From Bidens hawaiensis (lineage: Eukaryota > Streptophyta > Magnoliopsida > Asterales > Asteraceae), in the NCBI GenBank assembly GCA_021521415.1, contig JAIQDT010005466.1, forward strand, positions 1-64,000: a stretch of 64,000 nt of DNA, in the 5' to 3' direction. The translations under genes and the position numbers were made by a program. This document shows, piece by piece, positions 21,137 through 33,151 of the stretch. Position 1 is the first letter of the stretch; each line of letters begins with the position of its first letter. The notes below the pieces were generated by a model, which saw only the letters and a program-made list of their open reading frames with translations, was not told the origin of the DNA and did no database searches.

Positions 21137-21147
21137 ATCACCCCCTT
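21137..21147 (-). promoter_or_regulatory. Polypurine tract of the copia element
   Basis: The minus strand reads AAGGGGGTGAT, directly before the LTR TGTTGG. Confidence 0.8.
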
Positions 21148-21585
21148 AATCTCGATCTTCAACATGGCTTGCTTTGTCTTCATAGTAGTGTAGTTAAACT
21201 ATGCATGAGATGCACCTCCGAATCTTTCTCTCTTTCTTTGTTTCTCCACTTTGGGCATTCATATGCAAAGTAACCATATTCATTACATTCATAGAATTTG
21301 AGATCACTTTTGTCTTTGGTTCCGTGATTCGCATTTCCACGTCCTCTTTCTTCTTTGAAAGGTTCTCTTCCTTGATCTTTGTCTTAGCTTCTATTACCAC
21401 GACCTTTTCCACGAAGCCAATTCTTAGGATGACTACTAGCCATCAGAAGCTTTCTTTCGTTATCGTCTTCTGGTTCGTCTTTAATTTTAAGGCGTTCTTC
21501 AAAAGCTATTATTCTTTCTACCGCTTCTTCAAATGGCATTTTGTCAATTTCCAAATATTGCTCGATAGATGCCACGATTGGTAGA
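21148..21585 (-). pseudogene. Copia gag, C-terminal part
   Basis: On the minus strand from 21584: ASIEQYLEIDKMPFEEAVERI and FEERLK, the end of the UBN2-type gag domain of copia elements, then a Lys/Arg-rich segment and a CCHC-like knuckle (CNEYGYFACECP) that is only readable after a stop. It continues the N-terminal part at 31678-32168, interrupted by the nested element. Confidence 0.75.
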
Positions 21586-21590
21586 AACTT
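21586..21590. other. Target-site duplication of the nested Athila-like element, left copy
   Basis: AACTT is repeated at 31672-31676 on the far side of the element. Confidence 0.85.
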
Positions 21591-21601
21591 TGATATGGTC
21601 T

Positions 21602-21642
<41 letters not shown>

Positions 21643-21998
21643 AATATTTCCTATACTTTTAGATACTTTTGAGCCAAATTTTTATTGAATATTATTATAT
21701 GGTTCATATGTAAGATTTTAAAGCTTTCAGAAGAAAACGAGCTAAAATGATTTAACATAGTATCTTATTGTTTTATGTTATATTCAGTTTCATATTTATT
21801 TAATGCTTTAATACTATTATGAGGTATACTACTTTATTTATTATTTTGTTATGCTTTATAGGTAACGAAAGATGTGGCAGTGATTTATTTCAAAGTTCAT
21901 AACGCAATTCTTGATGAAATAAGTTGGTATAATTTAAAAGAATTAATTAAAGAGAATATGGTGGAAAGAGTTTGCAGATGAGCCCGTGAAAAATTAGT

Positions 21999-24083
21999 TC
22001 AAATATACTATTATAATAAATAAAAATAATGTTTGTGCCATGTGGCATCTAATTGACCCACATTCTGCCACATGGCATCCATTTAACCCAGTTGATTCAA
22101 CATATTTCCACCACTATTTTGACCCTAATAAATCCTAATTAACTTTCACGCGGTATGTGCTCCTCATTCCCTTTTGGCAATCCTAGGTGCTACCATCAAT
22201 CTTTTGTTTATCTACTACTATAATAAACAAAAATCTATTTATGTCACGTGGCGTCTAATTGCACTATATTTGTATCATTTGACAAGTTTTTCTTCAATCG
22301 TTAAAACCTTTTTTTTCCTTTATTTAAATAAAAGGATAATCAAAATTGGTAAATGGTTCCGTAACCGACCCTTTCTTTAAATATGTCCATATTATGTTTA
22401 GTTAATTATTTAGTAATTAATAATAATAATTAATAGTAGTGGCGTAGCATTGTGAGGCAATGTTATTGAAATTTATAAGACCCCACGAATGGAAGTATCT
22501 CTACCGAACATGGGCATGACTCACATGAGTGTATATTATTTAGAAAACAACATTAAAGGACTTAGTTTAAAGAATCAAATATTACTATAATCTTTATAAT
22601 TAATCAATCATATTATATATACAAGTGTCCAGTTCAAAACTAACTTGAAGTAGAAAATTGTGAGAATCGCATAAACACTTATACGTTATGCATTAAAAAT
22701 ATAATCGCATGTGGTGAAATAGAGTATATATGTCTATATTTGTGTCATCTTGCAAGTTTTTATTTTCAATCATTAAAACTCTTTCTTTAAAAAAAATAAT
22801 CATAATTGATAAATGGGTATCCGGTAACCAACCCTTTTTTATATAAAAAAGTATATTAATTTCCATATAATTTATAATACACATGCTGACTTTTCATGCC
22901 TTCCTAAATCATATCCGATGCAATTGACTTTCTCCCTAAATGATATTAGACACAAAAAACTACAGCTTAAAATCTTGGCTGGAAAATAAAAATTCAATCA
23001 CATAATCTCAAGCTATTCCGCCTATCAAATCTCAGTTGTGTCGATTTATCCGTAAATACTTTCATGATTTCTCCAAAACTCGATAATAAACCTCTAAGGT
23101 TTATGATTTGTTTACATCTTTGATTTTGGTTAAATTTATGATATTCTAGGTTAACGTCTTAATTTTTACAATACTATTGAATTTGTTAAATAGTATTTTC
23201 TAATTTATATCACCATATATATTTGTGTTTTTATTGATGATTATATTACATCTGCTCAATGTTTGTTCTCATAGGGTTCCCATGTAATTTTCAAATTAGA
23301 GAAAAAGTTGATTAGACTTTATAAACTTAATAAATTTGATGTAAATATTGACTAATTTTGAGAATCGATAATGATGCATTTGTAGAACATGTCTACTTTG
23401 TTGATATAACTGATGAACTGTGTAATAATTTGTCTTTTTATATCATAAATGAAATGGTGTTATATATCTATATATTATTTTTTATTTGCGTAACTAACTT
23501 ATCTGCAAAGTTAACGTACATTATTTCTTGTAAAGAGTATATAAGTAAAACAAATAGATGCATTCATTTATGGATAATCATATGTATTTCATAGTTTAGC
23601 ATGAGTAATTTTTTTTGTCAAGATTATATTGGTTTGTCTATTTATCATGATCAACTGATTATCTTTCTGGTAGTTTCTCATATTTTGTTTGTAAATCAAA
23701 CATATATAATTTAATGTTACTAGCATAAGCAAACACACATCTACAGACTTTTTAAATAGAACCAAGTTTCTTTAGGATTGTGGATTTGTGATGTCTCACG
23801 AAAGATTTTATATGGAAAACATGTTAATACATATGTTTTTTTATACTATTTATGAATCAAAATATTTGATTAATGATATTCTTTTCTTATATAATTCAAA
23901 TTTTACCAGTAATGCATGCATATTCATATATAAACAATTTTTTTTAGATTTATGATAACTTCATCATGATTTTTTTTCTTCTGTAATTTGTAATTTATTC
24001 GATTTTATAAATCCTTATATTCATTTATTAAAATCAAAATATTATCTATCCAGCCCGTGTATCACACGGGATACTAACCTATT
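21999..24083 (+). mobile_element. Helitron-like non-autonomous insertion
   Basis: This 2.1-kb AT-rich block is absent from the other LTR. It starts with TACTATTATAATAAATAAA, the usual start of many plant Helitrons, and ends with a GC hairpin CCCGTGtatCACACGGG (about 24055-24071) followed by ATACTAACC. The insertion point in the other LTR is at AAAT, which fits A|T insertion. No Rep/helicase sequence is present. A second start-like motif (CTACTACTATAATAAAC) at about 22211 suggests an internal or composite copy. Exact ends are uncertain by a few bases. Confidence 0.7.
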
Positions 24084-26283
24084 GGACTTTAAAGGAAAAT
24101 ATGGTTGGCATTCTTTTGGGTTTAATAAACTAAAACAATGAATGTGGCCCCCAAAAAAAAGGAAGTAGGTCGGTCATGTATTTGGGAGAATAAAAACCTA
24201 CATCGACCAGAGAATTGGGCCGCCAATCACGAACAGAGAGCAGCAGAAGGCAGCCGTGAGCAACAAAAGGAGACCGTAAGCAAGAAGAAATTAATAAAGC
24301 AACCTTTGGTTCAACCAAATAGCATCCGGGTTTAACACCTACTTATCCAAACATCTTTATTATTTGGTTTGAATTTATTATTTTCGTCATGAATTTATTG
24401 TTTGAACCTATTTGTTATGTTTTGGTCTTGAGTATGGTTGTTGGCTGAACCCCATAGACTGCCTAGGCTTATGATGCACCTACTTTGATGTTTTGATTTG
24501 ACTTGGGATTATTTATCGTTATGGTTTTTATGCTTTAGTAAAAGATTTACTTATATTAAATTGATGCATATGGATGCTTAGGATTGTTTGATGAGTTTTA
24601 TTCCATAGTTTCCTTGATTATTGTTTGTCATATGATAGGTTGCTATTAGATCAATTACTTTGTGTTATTGATTATTTTATGATTTGATTTCGCAATAAGA
24701 TCATAGGAATAATATTGTCAAATAAACCTAAGTGTGTTGCTAACCTAAAATATGTAAAGTGCTAGGTTATTGATAGATCTTTATTATTTAATCTTGCTAG
24801 ATTTAGTTCTTCGTAAGGAGTCCGTCTAGGGTTGATTATTTATTATTGTCTACTAAATCAATTAAATAAATTAAATTGCCTTGATTTCCGCGCTGTAAGG
24901 TAGGATTTCGTATAAAGGAACTACGTCATAATTAATTAGGTGACCGTAAAGGAACTTGATTTTTAATACTGGTGTGCGTTAAAACTTATTAGAAACCCAT
25001 GGGTGTCTTCTTGAGAAGGGTCAGGGGTCCTGTTCAGGTTTTCTTTTAAGTGTCTATTTTACGATCCCAGTCCATAACTAAATACTTTCACAGGTTAATT
25101 CATTACTGAAATTTAGGGGATTCTAGCCTAGGTAGTTTTCTTATCATCATCTTATTTTAAATAAACAAACCTTTGGGTTTAATAAACTAACCTAGTGGAC
25201 TTTAAAGGAAAATATGGTTGGCATTCTTTTGGGTTTAATAAACTAAAACAATGAATGTGGCTCCCAAAAAAAAAGGAAGTAGGTCGGTCATGTATTTGGG
25301 AGAATAAAAACCTACATCGACCAGAGAATTGGGCCGCCAATCACGAACAGAGAGAGCAGAAGGCAGCCGTGAGCAACAAAAGGAGACCGTAAGCAAGAAG
25401 AAATTAATAAAGCAACCTTTGGTTCAACCAAATAGCATCCGGGTTTAACACCTACTTATCCAAACATCTTTATTATTTGGTTTGAATTTATTATTTTCGT
25501 CATGAATTTATTGTTTGAACCTATTTTTTATGTTTTGGTCTTGAGTATGGTTGTTGGCTAAACCCCATAGACTGTCTAGGCTTATGATGCACCTACTTTG
25601 ATGTTTTGATTTGACTTGGGATTATTTATCGTTATGGTTTTTATGCTTTAGTAAAAGATTTACTTATATTAAATTGATGCATATGGATGCTTAGGATTGT
25701 TTGATGAGTTTTATTTCTTAGTTTCCTTGATTATTGTTTGTCATATGATAGGTTGCTATTAGATCAATTACTTTGTGTTATTGATTATTTTATGATTTGA
25801 TTTCGCAATAAGATAATAGGAATAATATTGTCAAATAAACCTAAGTGTGTTGCTAACCTAAAATATGTAAAGTGCTAGGTTATTGATAGATCTTTATTAT
25901 TTAATCTTGCTAGATTTAGTTCTTCATAAGGAGTCCGTCTAGGGTTGATTATTTATTATTGTCCACTAAATCAATTAAATAAATTAAATTGCCTTTGATT
26001 TCCGCGCTGTAAGGTAGGATTTCGTATAAAGGAACTACGTCATAATTAATTAGGTGACCGTAAAGGAACTTGATTTTTAATACTGGTGTGCGTTAAAACT
26101 TATTAGAAACCCATAGGTGTCTTCTTGAGAAGGGTCAGGGGTCCTGTTCAGGTTTTCTTTTAAGTGTCTATTTTACGATCCCAGTCCATAACTAAATACT
26201 TTCACTGGTTAATTCATTACTGAAATTTAGGGGATTCTAGCCTAGGTAGTTTTCTTATCATCATCTTATTTTAAATAAACAAA
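24084..26283 (+). repeat. 1.1-kb tandem duplication within the 5' LTR
   Basis: GGACTTTAAAGGAAAATATGG recurs at 24084 and 25197 (offset 1113), and nearly all of the following kilobase matches. The junction before the second copy reads AATAAACTAACCTAGTGGAC, which includes sequence like the Helitron's right edge, so the duplication came after that insertion. Confidence 0.85.
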
Positions 26284-26601
26284 CCTTTGCTTTCGTTTAA
26301 ATTACTTGTTTTCTTAATTAGTTTTTAATTATAGTATTAAATTAGTATTTTAAATAAACCCCCCCCAAACAAATATAAATTAATAAGTCGTGTTTGTAGT
26401 CGAGTCTAAATAGTTAATAAACATAATTTAGAGAGTCTTGTGGGTTCGATATCCGGACTTACTTAGCTTTACTAGAGTCGATCGGTTCACTTGCCGGTTA
26501 GTAGTTTAGTCGAGTTTTAGAGAGTCTAGAGTATTACTTAGTGTTTATTTTTAATTAATTTAGTTAATAATTATTAAACTACTTTTAGCACATCAAGTTT
26601 T

Positions 26602-26619
26602 TGGCGCCGTTGCTGGGGA
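26602..26619 (+). promoter_or_regulatory. Primer binding site, tRNA-Asp type
   Basis: TGGCGCCGTTGCTGGGGA matches the tRNA-Asp complement at 17 of 18 positions, six bases after the LTR end at 26595. Confidence 0.85.
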
Positions 26620-26782
26620 CTCTTGGCAATTGCGTTATTAGCTTTGATTAGACTTACTTGCTACATACGTGCTTTTTGTATTTTGTTTTGTTTTTGAGTC
26701 GTAGGAGTCTAGGTAGTTTGTTTTGTATTTAGTATTTATTTTTGAGTCATAGGAGTCTAATTGTCCGTGTCTTTTATTTCTT

Positions 26783-27802
26783 TTGAGTCTCGTAAGTATG
26801 TGTGAGATTGGTGGGGGACCCCATTTTACGCTTATTTGTCCTCAATATATGGGGTGTTTATCACATTATTATGCTATCCCTCTTGTGCAGCCGCAACAAA
26901 ATTTTTGGCAGGGACCTCCTTCGTATTATTTTGATGATCTATATCAGCAACCGCAGCATAATCAGGGTCAATTCGATGGTCAATATTCTAATCACAACCC
27001 TGTTGACAGTAGTATGAAGAAATTAGAGAACGTGTTAGCCCAATATTTGGCCTTAGATTCCCAACAGAAGTTAGTTGAGCAGGACATCATCTTGAAAAAT
27101 CAGCAGAGCGTTATTACAGATCTCCAACGTATAATAGAAAGCATTACTAGGAGATTGGACGAAGAAGAGGAAGAAGAAAAGAGATTGAAGTTATTGAAGT
27201 ATGTTGACGAGGCGGATGAGGGAATCACTCAAGTAACGGAGACGAAAATGGATGATGAAGTCCCACCTCCGGTTCCACAAGTTACTATTGCTAATTACTG
27301 GAGTGACTTTGATGATGAAATAGATGAGGAAGATTGGGCTGCTTATCAAAATTCGTTAGTGAAGAAAGAAGAGATAGAGGAGGAAGTGGATTTGGGAGAT
27401 TCACTTGAGTTGATGTTTGGTGTTGAAGAAGAGATAGAGGATGAAATGGATTTGGGAGATGCACTTGATTTGATGTTTGGTGTTGAGGAAGAGGTTGAGA
27501 ATAAGTTATGTGAGGAGGATGAGTTTTTGGTTTTGGAGTTAGAAGAGTTGCCTGAGTATGATGAAAAAGGTGAGTTTGATTCAGAGGGTGACTTAGCATT
27601 TTTTGAATCCCTACTAGAAGATATAGAAGTGGTGGTAATGGAAGACCTCCATAGCTGGCCCGTGGCACTTATAATAAATGTCGCTCATAAATCAAAACCA
27701 CGGAAGAAGGCGAAGAGAAGGGCATCTGCGAACCGGAATAATTTGCAAGTCAAAAGATGGTTTATAGGAAAGAAGAAGCCATTGAAGTTTAAGAACGACT
27801 AG
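26783..27802 (+). CDS. 339-codon acidic ORF of the Athila-like element, unknown function
   Basis: This is the only substantial open frame in the element, about 160 bp after the primer site where gag would start. The first codons may not be used; an ATG lies at 26798 (MCEIGG). Residues 35-75 are Gln/Tyr/Pro-rich (WQGPPSYYFDD), residues 75-130 form a likely coiled coil, residues 130-285 are very acidic with a direct repeat (DLGDSLELMFGVEEE then DLGDALDLMFGVEEE), and the last 40 residues are Lys/Arg-rich. There is no zinc knuckle or capsid core that I recognise. It may be a diverged Gag-like protein or a chimera; a charge-separated shape of this kind could bind nucleic acid, but that is inference. 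Confidence 0.5.
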   Translation: MSLVSMCEIGGGPHFTLICPQYMGCLSHYYAIPLVQPQQNFWQGPPSYYFDDLYQQPQHNQGQFDGQYSNHNPVDSSMKKLENVLAQYLALDSQQKLVEQDIILKNQQSVITDLQRIIESITRRLDEEEEEEKRLKLLKYVDEADEGITQVTETKMDDEVPPPVPQVTIANYWSDFDDEIDEEDWAAYQNSLVKKEEIEEEVDLGDSLELMFGVEEEIEDEMDLGDALDLMFGVEEEVENKLCEEDEFLVLELEELPEYDEKGEFDSEGDLAFFESLLEDIEVVVMEDLHSWPVALIINVAHKSKPRKKAKRRASANRNNLQVKRWFIGKKKPLKFKND

Positions 27803-29619
27803 TCTTCTCGATACATGTCATGCATCTGGTTCATGCCAGGTAAGTTTAAATTTTGATGGTCTGACCCGTTAAAGATTTTTAAATCATTTTTCAATTCCAT
27901 CGAGAAAATTTCAATATGTAACAAGTACCGGGTGGAACTGAATGGATTAGATAGGGTCCAGGTGCCTCCTGATTAAGTTCAAGTGTGTGGAGGTTTCACA
28001 AAGTTTGTATAATTGTCGAGTCACTAACGTAGTATTTTGTAGTTTTGCTTTGTTTTTGTGTTTTTAAGTTTTGTAGGATTTGAGCTAGAGGATTATCCCC
28101 ATGAAGTATAATGCAAAATTCAAGTGTGGGGATGGAGCAGCAGGAGCCGTATACTTTTTATTTATTTGCTACTATTATTCATATTATATATTGTTTTTAG
28201 TTGGTTTAGTGACTTTGAAAGTTTAACATCTATCAAGTTGATAAGATATTTTTTAGATATTGTTTGATATGTTTGCCGATTCCGTTCGTGAGTGAGAGAA
28301 GGAGATATCGTTTGCTGAGTACATTCGGAGTTTGAGGGCATTCATGGAAGAAGACTTTGGCATCATATTTCTTGCGAATATTACCAGCTAAGTCTTTTCC
28401 GTTATCTAGCTTGTTTATTTTTGGTTTTTGTTTTTAGACTTTTAGTTCTTTGTATTTCGAATTTATTTTTACTTTTTTAGTCCTTATCCTTGCATTGAGG
28501 ACAATGCTAAATTTAAGTGTGGGGATATGATATTTGAGTCGTAGTTAATTTTATATGATTATCGTTAACTTTATTGAAAAAAAGAAAAAGTTTAGAAAAA
28601 AGTCCTTTGATTTTGTTTCTTTTTGCGTATAAATGGGAAATGTGGATACTTATCGGGAATCGGTTTTTCAAACTACTAATAATAAGTTATTATTAAAGAA
28701 CGCGTCTTAACTTGGGATGTGTCGGTAGGCTCAACCTTGAGAATGAAAGGGCAGTTTGATAGTTGGTTTAAAACGATAAAAATATGATTTTTAGTGGGAA
28801 ACATGTTGAGTCTGTATAAAATACGAGATGAAAGATCTGCCATACTCAAGCCTCATTTTAGTTTGATTGTAGAAAATTATAAATTTATAGAAATCTAAAT
28901 ACGCTATCATACGATGCTTGGGTAGGTTTAAACGTTAAAGTATACCGTGTAGCCTATGATATAAACTTAAATCTTACACTTCTAGTTTTAGTGGTTAGCA
29001 CTTCATAGGCGTATGGTTTTATAGCCTTAAAACCTGTATTGATGGGATGCATCGAGTTCGGATACCACGGGTCGTTTTACGGTTGTTCATCTGGGTATCT
29101 TCGGATATTTAAATAAATAAAAGCTTTTAAGCACAAACCCGCAGTTTACTGCAATTATTACACTCACTTACATCAATTACAGTGAAGTAAAATCTTGATA
29201 ATCCAGTGACCATCCCGTTGTTAGTCATACGTGGTCCTCTTACTTGCGTCCCATACCATTATGAACAGGATCAACTAGAGACACGACGTATTTAAACCGA
29301 CAGATGGAAACTTGTAAAATCACGTGTGGTAATGGGTCAGAGGTATTGCTTGATAACGGGGGTATGTCATGTAGTGGGGAATACTATCTAGTTAATTGAA
29401 TAATTGAACCTTAATCGTATCTAATGGCTGCTTGTTAGACTTTGATGTTCAAATTTAGGTGGATAAACAATATCCTTGATCGTCTTAGCTATTCATGAAA
29501 AATGTTCAACAATGTTTTAATCTGCTATCTATGAGGTTTAAGTCAAGTTGGGGTAGTTTGATCCGGTAAAATCTAAAATAAAACGGTCTTGACTGTGGGT
29601 TCCACTAGATTATATACAA

Positions 29620-29661
<42 letters not shown>

Positions 29662-29882
29662 CATAATAATAATAATAATAATAATAGTTGGATCTTACTT
29701 GTTCCGGTAAAGACAAAGGCATGGGTTTAAGTGGACAACAATATCGGTGATCGCAGTTTCTGTGTTGATCTAAATTTTTTTTTAAGATAACCTATATGTT
29801 TGTAATACTGTATTTCTCCGATTCTGATCCTATTGCAAATAGACTTTTTCAGGGACGAAAAATGTTTAAGTATTAGGATATT
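27803..29882 (+). other. Non-coding internal region of the Athila-like element
   Basis: No coding motifs. Two purine-rich AAGTGTGGGGAT sites (about 28121-28132 and 28516-28527) resemble Athila polypurine tracts. Right before the 3' LTR the equivalent site has decayed to AAGTATTAGGATAT. An AAT microsatellite fills about 29622-29687. Confidence 0.6.
29622..29687. repeat. AAT microsatellite
   Basis: About twenty AAT/TAA units with one interruption (AATCATAAT). Confidence 0.9.
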
Positions 29883-31671
29883 TGATATGGTCTAAAATAT
29901 ATATATTATTATATAAATATTTCCTATACTTTTAGATACTTTTGAGCCAAATTTTTATTGAATATTATTATGTGGTTCATATGTAAGATTTTAAAGCTTT
30001 CAGAAGAAAACGAGCTAAAATGATTTAACATAGTATCTTATTGTTTCATGCTATATTCAGTTTAATATTTATTTAATGCTTTAATACTATTATGAGGTAT
30101 ACTACTTTATTTATTATTTTGTTATGCTTTATAGGTAACGAAAGATGCGGCAGTGATTTATTTCAAAGTTCATAACATAATTCTTGATGAAATAAGTTGG
30201 TATAATTTAAAAGAATTAATTAAAGAGAATATGGTGGAAAGAGTTTGCAGATGGGCCCGCGAAAAATTAGTTCAAATGGACTTTAAACGAAAATTTGGTT
30301 GGCATTCTTTTGGGTTAATAAACTAAAACAATGATTGTGGCCCCAAAAAAAGGAAGTAGGTTGGTCATGTATTTGAGAGAATAAAAACCTACATCGACCA
30401 GAGAGTTGGGCCGCCAATCACGAACAGAGAGCAGCAGAAGGCAGCCGTGAGCAACAAAAGGAGACCGCAAGCAAGAAGAAATTAATAAAGCAAACCTTTG
30501 GTTCAACAAAATAGCATCCGGATTTAACACCTACTTATCCAAACATCTTTATTATTTGGTTTGAATTTATTATTTTCGTCATGAATTTATTGTTTGAACC
30601 TATTTGTTATCTTTTGGTCTTAAGTATGGTTGTTGGCTAAACCCCATAGACTGCCTAGGCTTATGATGAACCTACTTTGATGTTTTGATTTGACTTGGGA
30701 TTATTTATCGTTATGGTTTTTATGCTTTAGTAAAAGATTTACTTATATTAAATTGATGCATATGGACGCTTATGATTGTTTGATGAGTTTTATTCCATAG
30801 GTTCCTTGATTATTGTTTGTCATATGATAGGTTGCTATTAGATCAATTACTTTGTGTTCTTGATTATTTTATGATTTTATTTCGCGATAAGATCATAGGA
30901 ATAATATTGTCAAATAAACCTAAGTGTGCCGCTAACCAAAAATCTGTAAAGTGCTAGGTTATTGATAGATATTTATTATTTAATCTTGCTAGATTTAGTT
31001 CTTCGTAAGTAGTCCGTCTAGGGTTGATTATTTATTATTGTCTACTAAATCAATTAAATATATTAAATTGCCTTTGATTTCCGCGCTGTAAGGTAGGATT
31101 TCATATAAAGGAACTAAGTCATAATTAATTAGGTGACTGTAAGGGAACTTGATTTTTAATACTGGTGTGCGTTAAAACTTATTAGAAACCCATAGATGTC
31201 TTCTTGAGAAGGGTCAGGGGCCCTGTTCGGTTTTCTTTTAATTGTCTATTTTATGATCCCAGTCCATAACTAAATACTTTCACGGGTTAATTCATTACTG
31301 AAATTTAGGGGATTCTAGCCTAGGTAGTTTCTTATCATCATCTTATTTTAAATAAACAAGCCTTTGCTTTCGTTTGAATTACTTGTTTTCTTAATTAGTT
31401 TTTAATTGTAGTATTAAATTAGTATTTTAAATAAAAAACCCCAAACAAATATAAATTAATAAGTCATGTTTGTAATCGAGTCTAATTAGCTAATAAACGT
31501 AATTTAGAGAGTCTCGTGGGTTCGATATCCGGACTTACTGAGCTTTATTAGAGTCAATCGGTTCATTTGCCGGTTAGTAGTTTAGTCGAGTTTTAGAGAG
31601 TCTATAGTATTACTTAGTGTCTATTTTTAGTTAATTTAGTTAATAATTATTAAACTACTTTTAGCACATCA
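29883..31671 (+). repeat. 3' LTR of the Athila-like element, 1789 bp
   Basis: TGATATGGTC to TAGCACATCA; the uninterrupted form of the LTR that shows where the Helitron-like block and the tandem duplication lie in the 5' LTR. Followed by AACTT (31672-31676), the right target duplication. Many small differences from the 5' LTR indicate age. Confidence 0.9.
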
Positions 31672-31677
31672 AACTTA

Positions 31678-32168
31678 TTTGGAACTGAATTGAGCAATTT
31701 CCTTACAAGTATCTTATCCTTAAGATTAGAACCAAAACTTTTAAATTTGGCTTTTATGCTTCCCAATTTTCCAAAGAAATCACTCACGGTTTCATTTTCT
31801 TTCATTTTTAACGTCTCTAACTCACTCCTTAATGTTTGTAGATGTGCCTTCTGAACTAGATCTGCTCCTAAGTGTCGAACTTATATCACGTCCCACACAT
31901 CTTTTGTTGTCGGGTGTTGTGCCACTTGCATCAAAATATCTTCTGGCAATGTTTGTAGGATCATTGCCTTGGTCGTATATGCCTTCTTCTCATCAACTTC
32001 TTCTTCTGAGCTTACCACTTCCCAAAGACCATAAGCCTTTAAGATTGTCTCCATCAATAATGCCCATGTCGTATAATTTGACTTAGTCAATATTGGAAAT
32101 TGAAGAGATATATTTCCTTGCTCACGAAGTTTTCCTGATCCACTTGACGAATCTTCTTTGCTAGACAT
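31678..32168 (-). pseudogene. Copia gag, N-terminal part
   Basis: Starts at 32168 on the minus strand with a Ser/Gly-rich leader, then FPILTKSNYTTWALLMETIL (the DUF4219 start motif), GLWEVV, ILQTLPEDILMQVAQH and TKDVWDVI. A TAA follows and the same frame continues with VRHLGADLV, LRSELETLKMKENE and KILVRKLLNSVP up to the nested element. The single stop and the insertion disable it. Confidence 0.8.
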
Positions 32169-32791
32169 ATTTTCTTACTTCTTACCTGATTAACCACACA
32201 TTTTTTTTTCTTCCTCACCACACAGGATTTTATTTGCCACACAGGTCTTTTTTTGCCACACAGGACTTAGATGCCGCACAGGTCTTAATTGCCATATAGG
32301 AGTTAGATGTCACACAGGTCTTACTCTTGCTCTACGAATCACGAAGATTCGGAGCCTCTTCTCAACAAATCATGAAGGTTCAGAGCTTGTTATTCGAATC
32401 ACACAGGTTCGATTTCTTGGTGTTGTCTTTCCTTTTATTCAAAGTTTTTAATTTTTTATATAAGGAGTAAATATCTTGAATTTAATTCAAAATAAATGTT
32501 TTTAAGAATCTTTTTCTTTGACTTTTGTACGTTTGTTTTAAGAGAAAGGAATTTCTTTGATTCACAAAACCAAAAGTCTAATAGCCCTTTCCTTTCCTTT
32601 CCGACTGCCGTTCCCTTTTTCCAAGTAACACTAGCCACACCGGCGTTTTAATTTACTGGATTCTCTTGCCGGAAATATCTATCGTTCATAAATCAGTCAC
32701 GCCAACTTCAACAGGTACTTCTTATCCATCTTCTTCCTCTGCTTCTGTAATTCACCGGTTAGGGTTCCGAATTTGGGGTTTTTAGAGCCTC
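32169..32791 (-). other. Leader of the copia element with short direct repeats
   Basis: Between primer site and gag. Contains five or six copies of a GCCACACAGG-like decamer at about 20-bp intervals (32215-32320) and three ATCACGAAG/ATCACACAGGTTC-like repeats (32335-32415). Confidence 0.55.
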
Positions 32792-32803
32792 GCTTTGATA
32801 CCA
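32792..32803 (-). promoter_or_regulatory. Primer binding site, initiator tRNA-Met type
   Basis: The minus strand reads TGGTATCAAAGC, one mismatch from the canonical TGGTATCAGAGC, two bases from the LTR end. Confidence 0.8.
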
Positions 32804-32805
32804 AT

Positions 32806-33151
32806 TGACGGCTACAGGATCGATTTACAACAATACATAAATAACAACAATTATAATGAACGAATCTTGTATTATTGATTTGTATATGAAAACGGATGTT
32901 TACAATGGTGGTGGCCACTGGTATTTATACCCATCGGCGGTTACTCTGACGGTTACATTCGTGATGGTTCATAATACGACGCGGCCTTTCGTTTATTTTC
33001 AAACTAATTACAATAATACACAAAAACTATCTACTAATTTTATTTTGTACCCTAACTACACTAATAGAACATTCTAACGAAGTTTATCTATTCTATAATA
33101 AACTAACGAAATATTTAACGAAAATTTAACGAGATTGATGATTAACCAACA
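32806..33151 (-). repeat. 5' LTR of the copia element, 346 bp
   Basis: Pairs with 20778-21136; followed by the right target duplication CTGAG at 33152-33156. Confidence 0.85.

Larger units (their letters stand above)
21591..26595 (+). repeat. 5' LTR of the Athila-like element, enlarged
   Basis: Parts 21591-21998 and 24084-26595 match the 3' LTR (29883-31671). The excess is a Helitron-like insertion (about 21999-24083) and a direct duplication (24084-25196 and 25197-26283). An AT dinucleotide run lies at 21605-21636. Confidence 0.85.
21591..31671 (+). mobile_element. Non-autonomous Athila-like LTR element inside the copia gag
   Basis: The LTRs begin TGATATGGTC and end TTTTAGCACATCA, flanked by AACTT duplications. 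A tRNA-Asp-type primer site follows the 5' LTR. The only long ORF is at 26783-27802; no protease, RT or integrase is seen. The 5' LTR has been enlarged by a Helitron-like insertion and a tandem duplication, giving 5.0 kb against 1.79 kb for the 3' LTR. Confidence 0.85.
20778..33151 (-). mobile_element. Gag-only Ty1/copia element, split by a nested insertion
   Basis: LTRs at 20778-21136 and 32806-33151, a 5-bp target duplication (CTGAG), a primer site for initiator tRNA-Met and a polypurine tract define a minus-strand element. Without the nested element (21591-31671) and one copy of its target duplication, about 2.3 kb remain. The internal part codes only for gag: the zinc-knuckle end of gag lies directly beside the polypurine tract. 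It is therefore a non-autonomous TR-GAG-type element. Confidence 0.85.

Noticed and set aside
24138..24335. Small ORF repeated at 24130-24335, its copy in the second duplicate, and 30315-30530
   Set aside because: It occurs in each LTR copy with frame-changing indels and has no motif; it is LTR sequence, not a gene.
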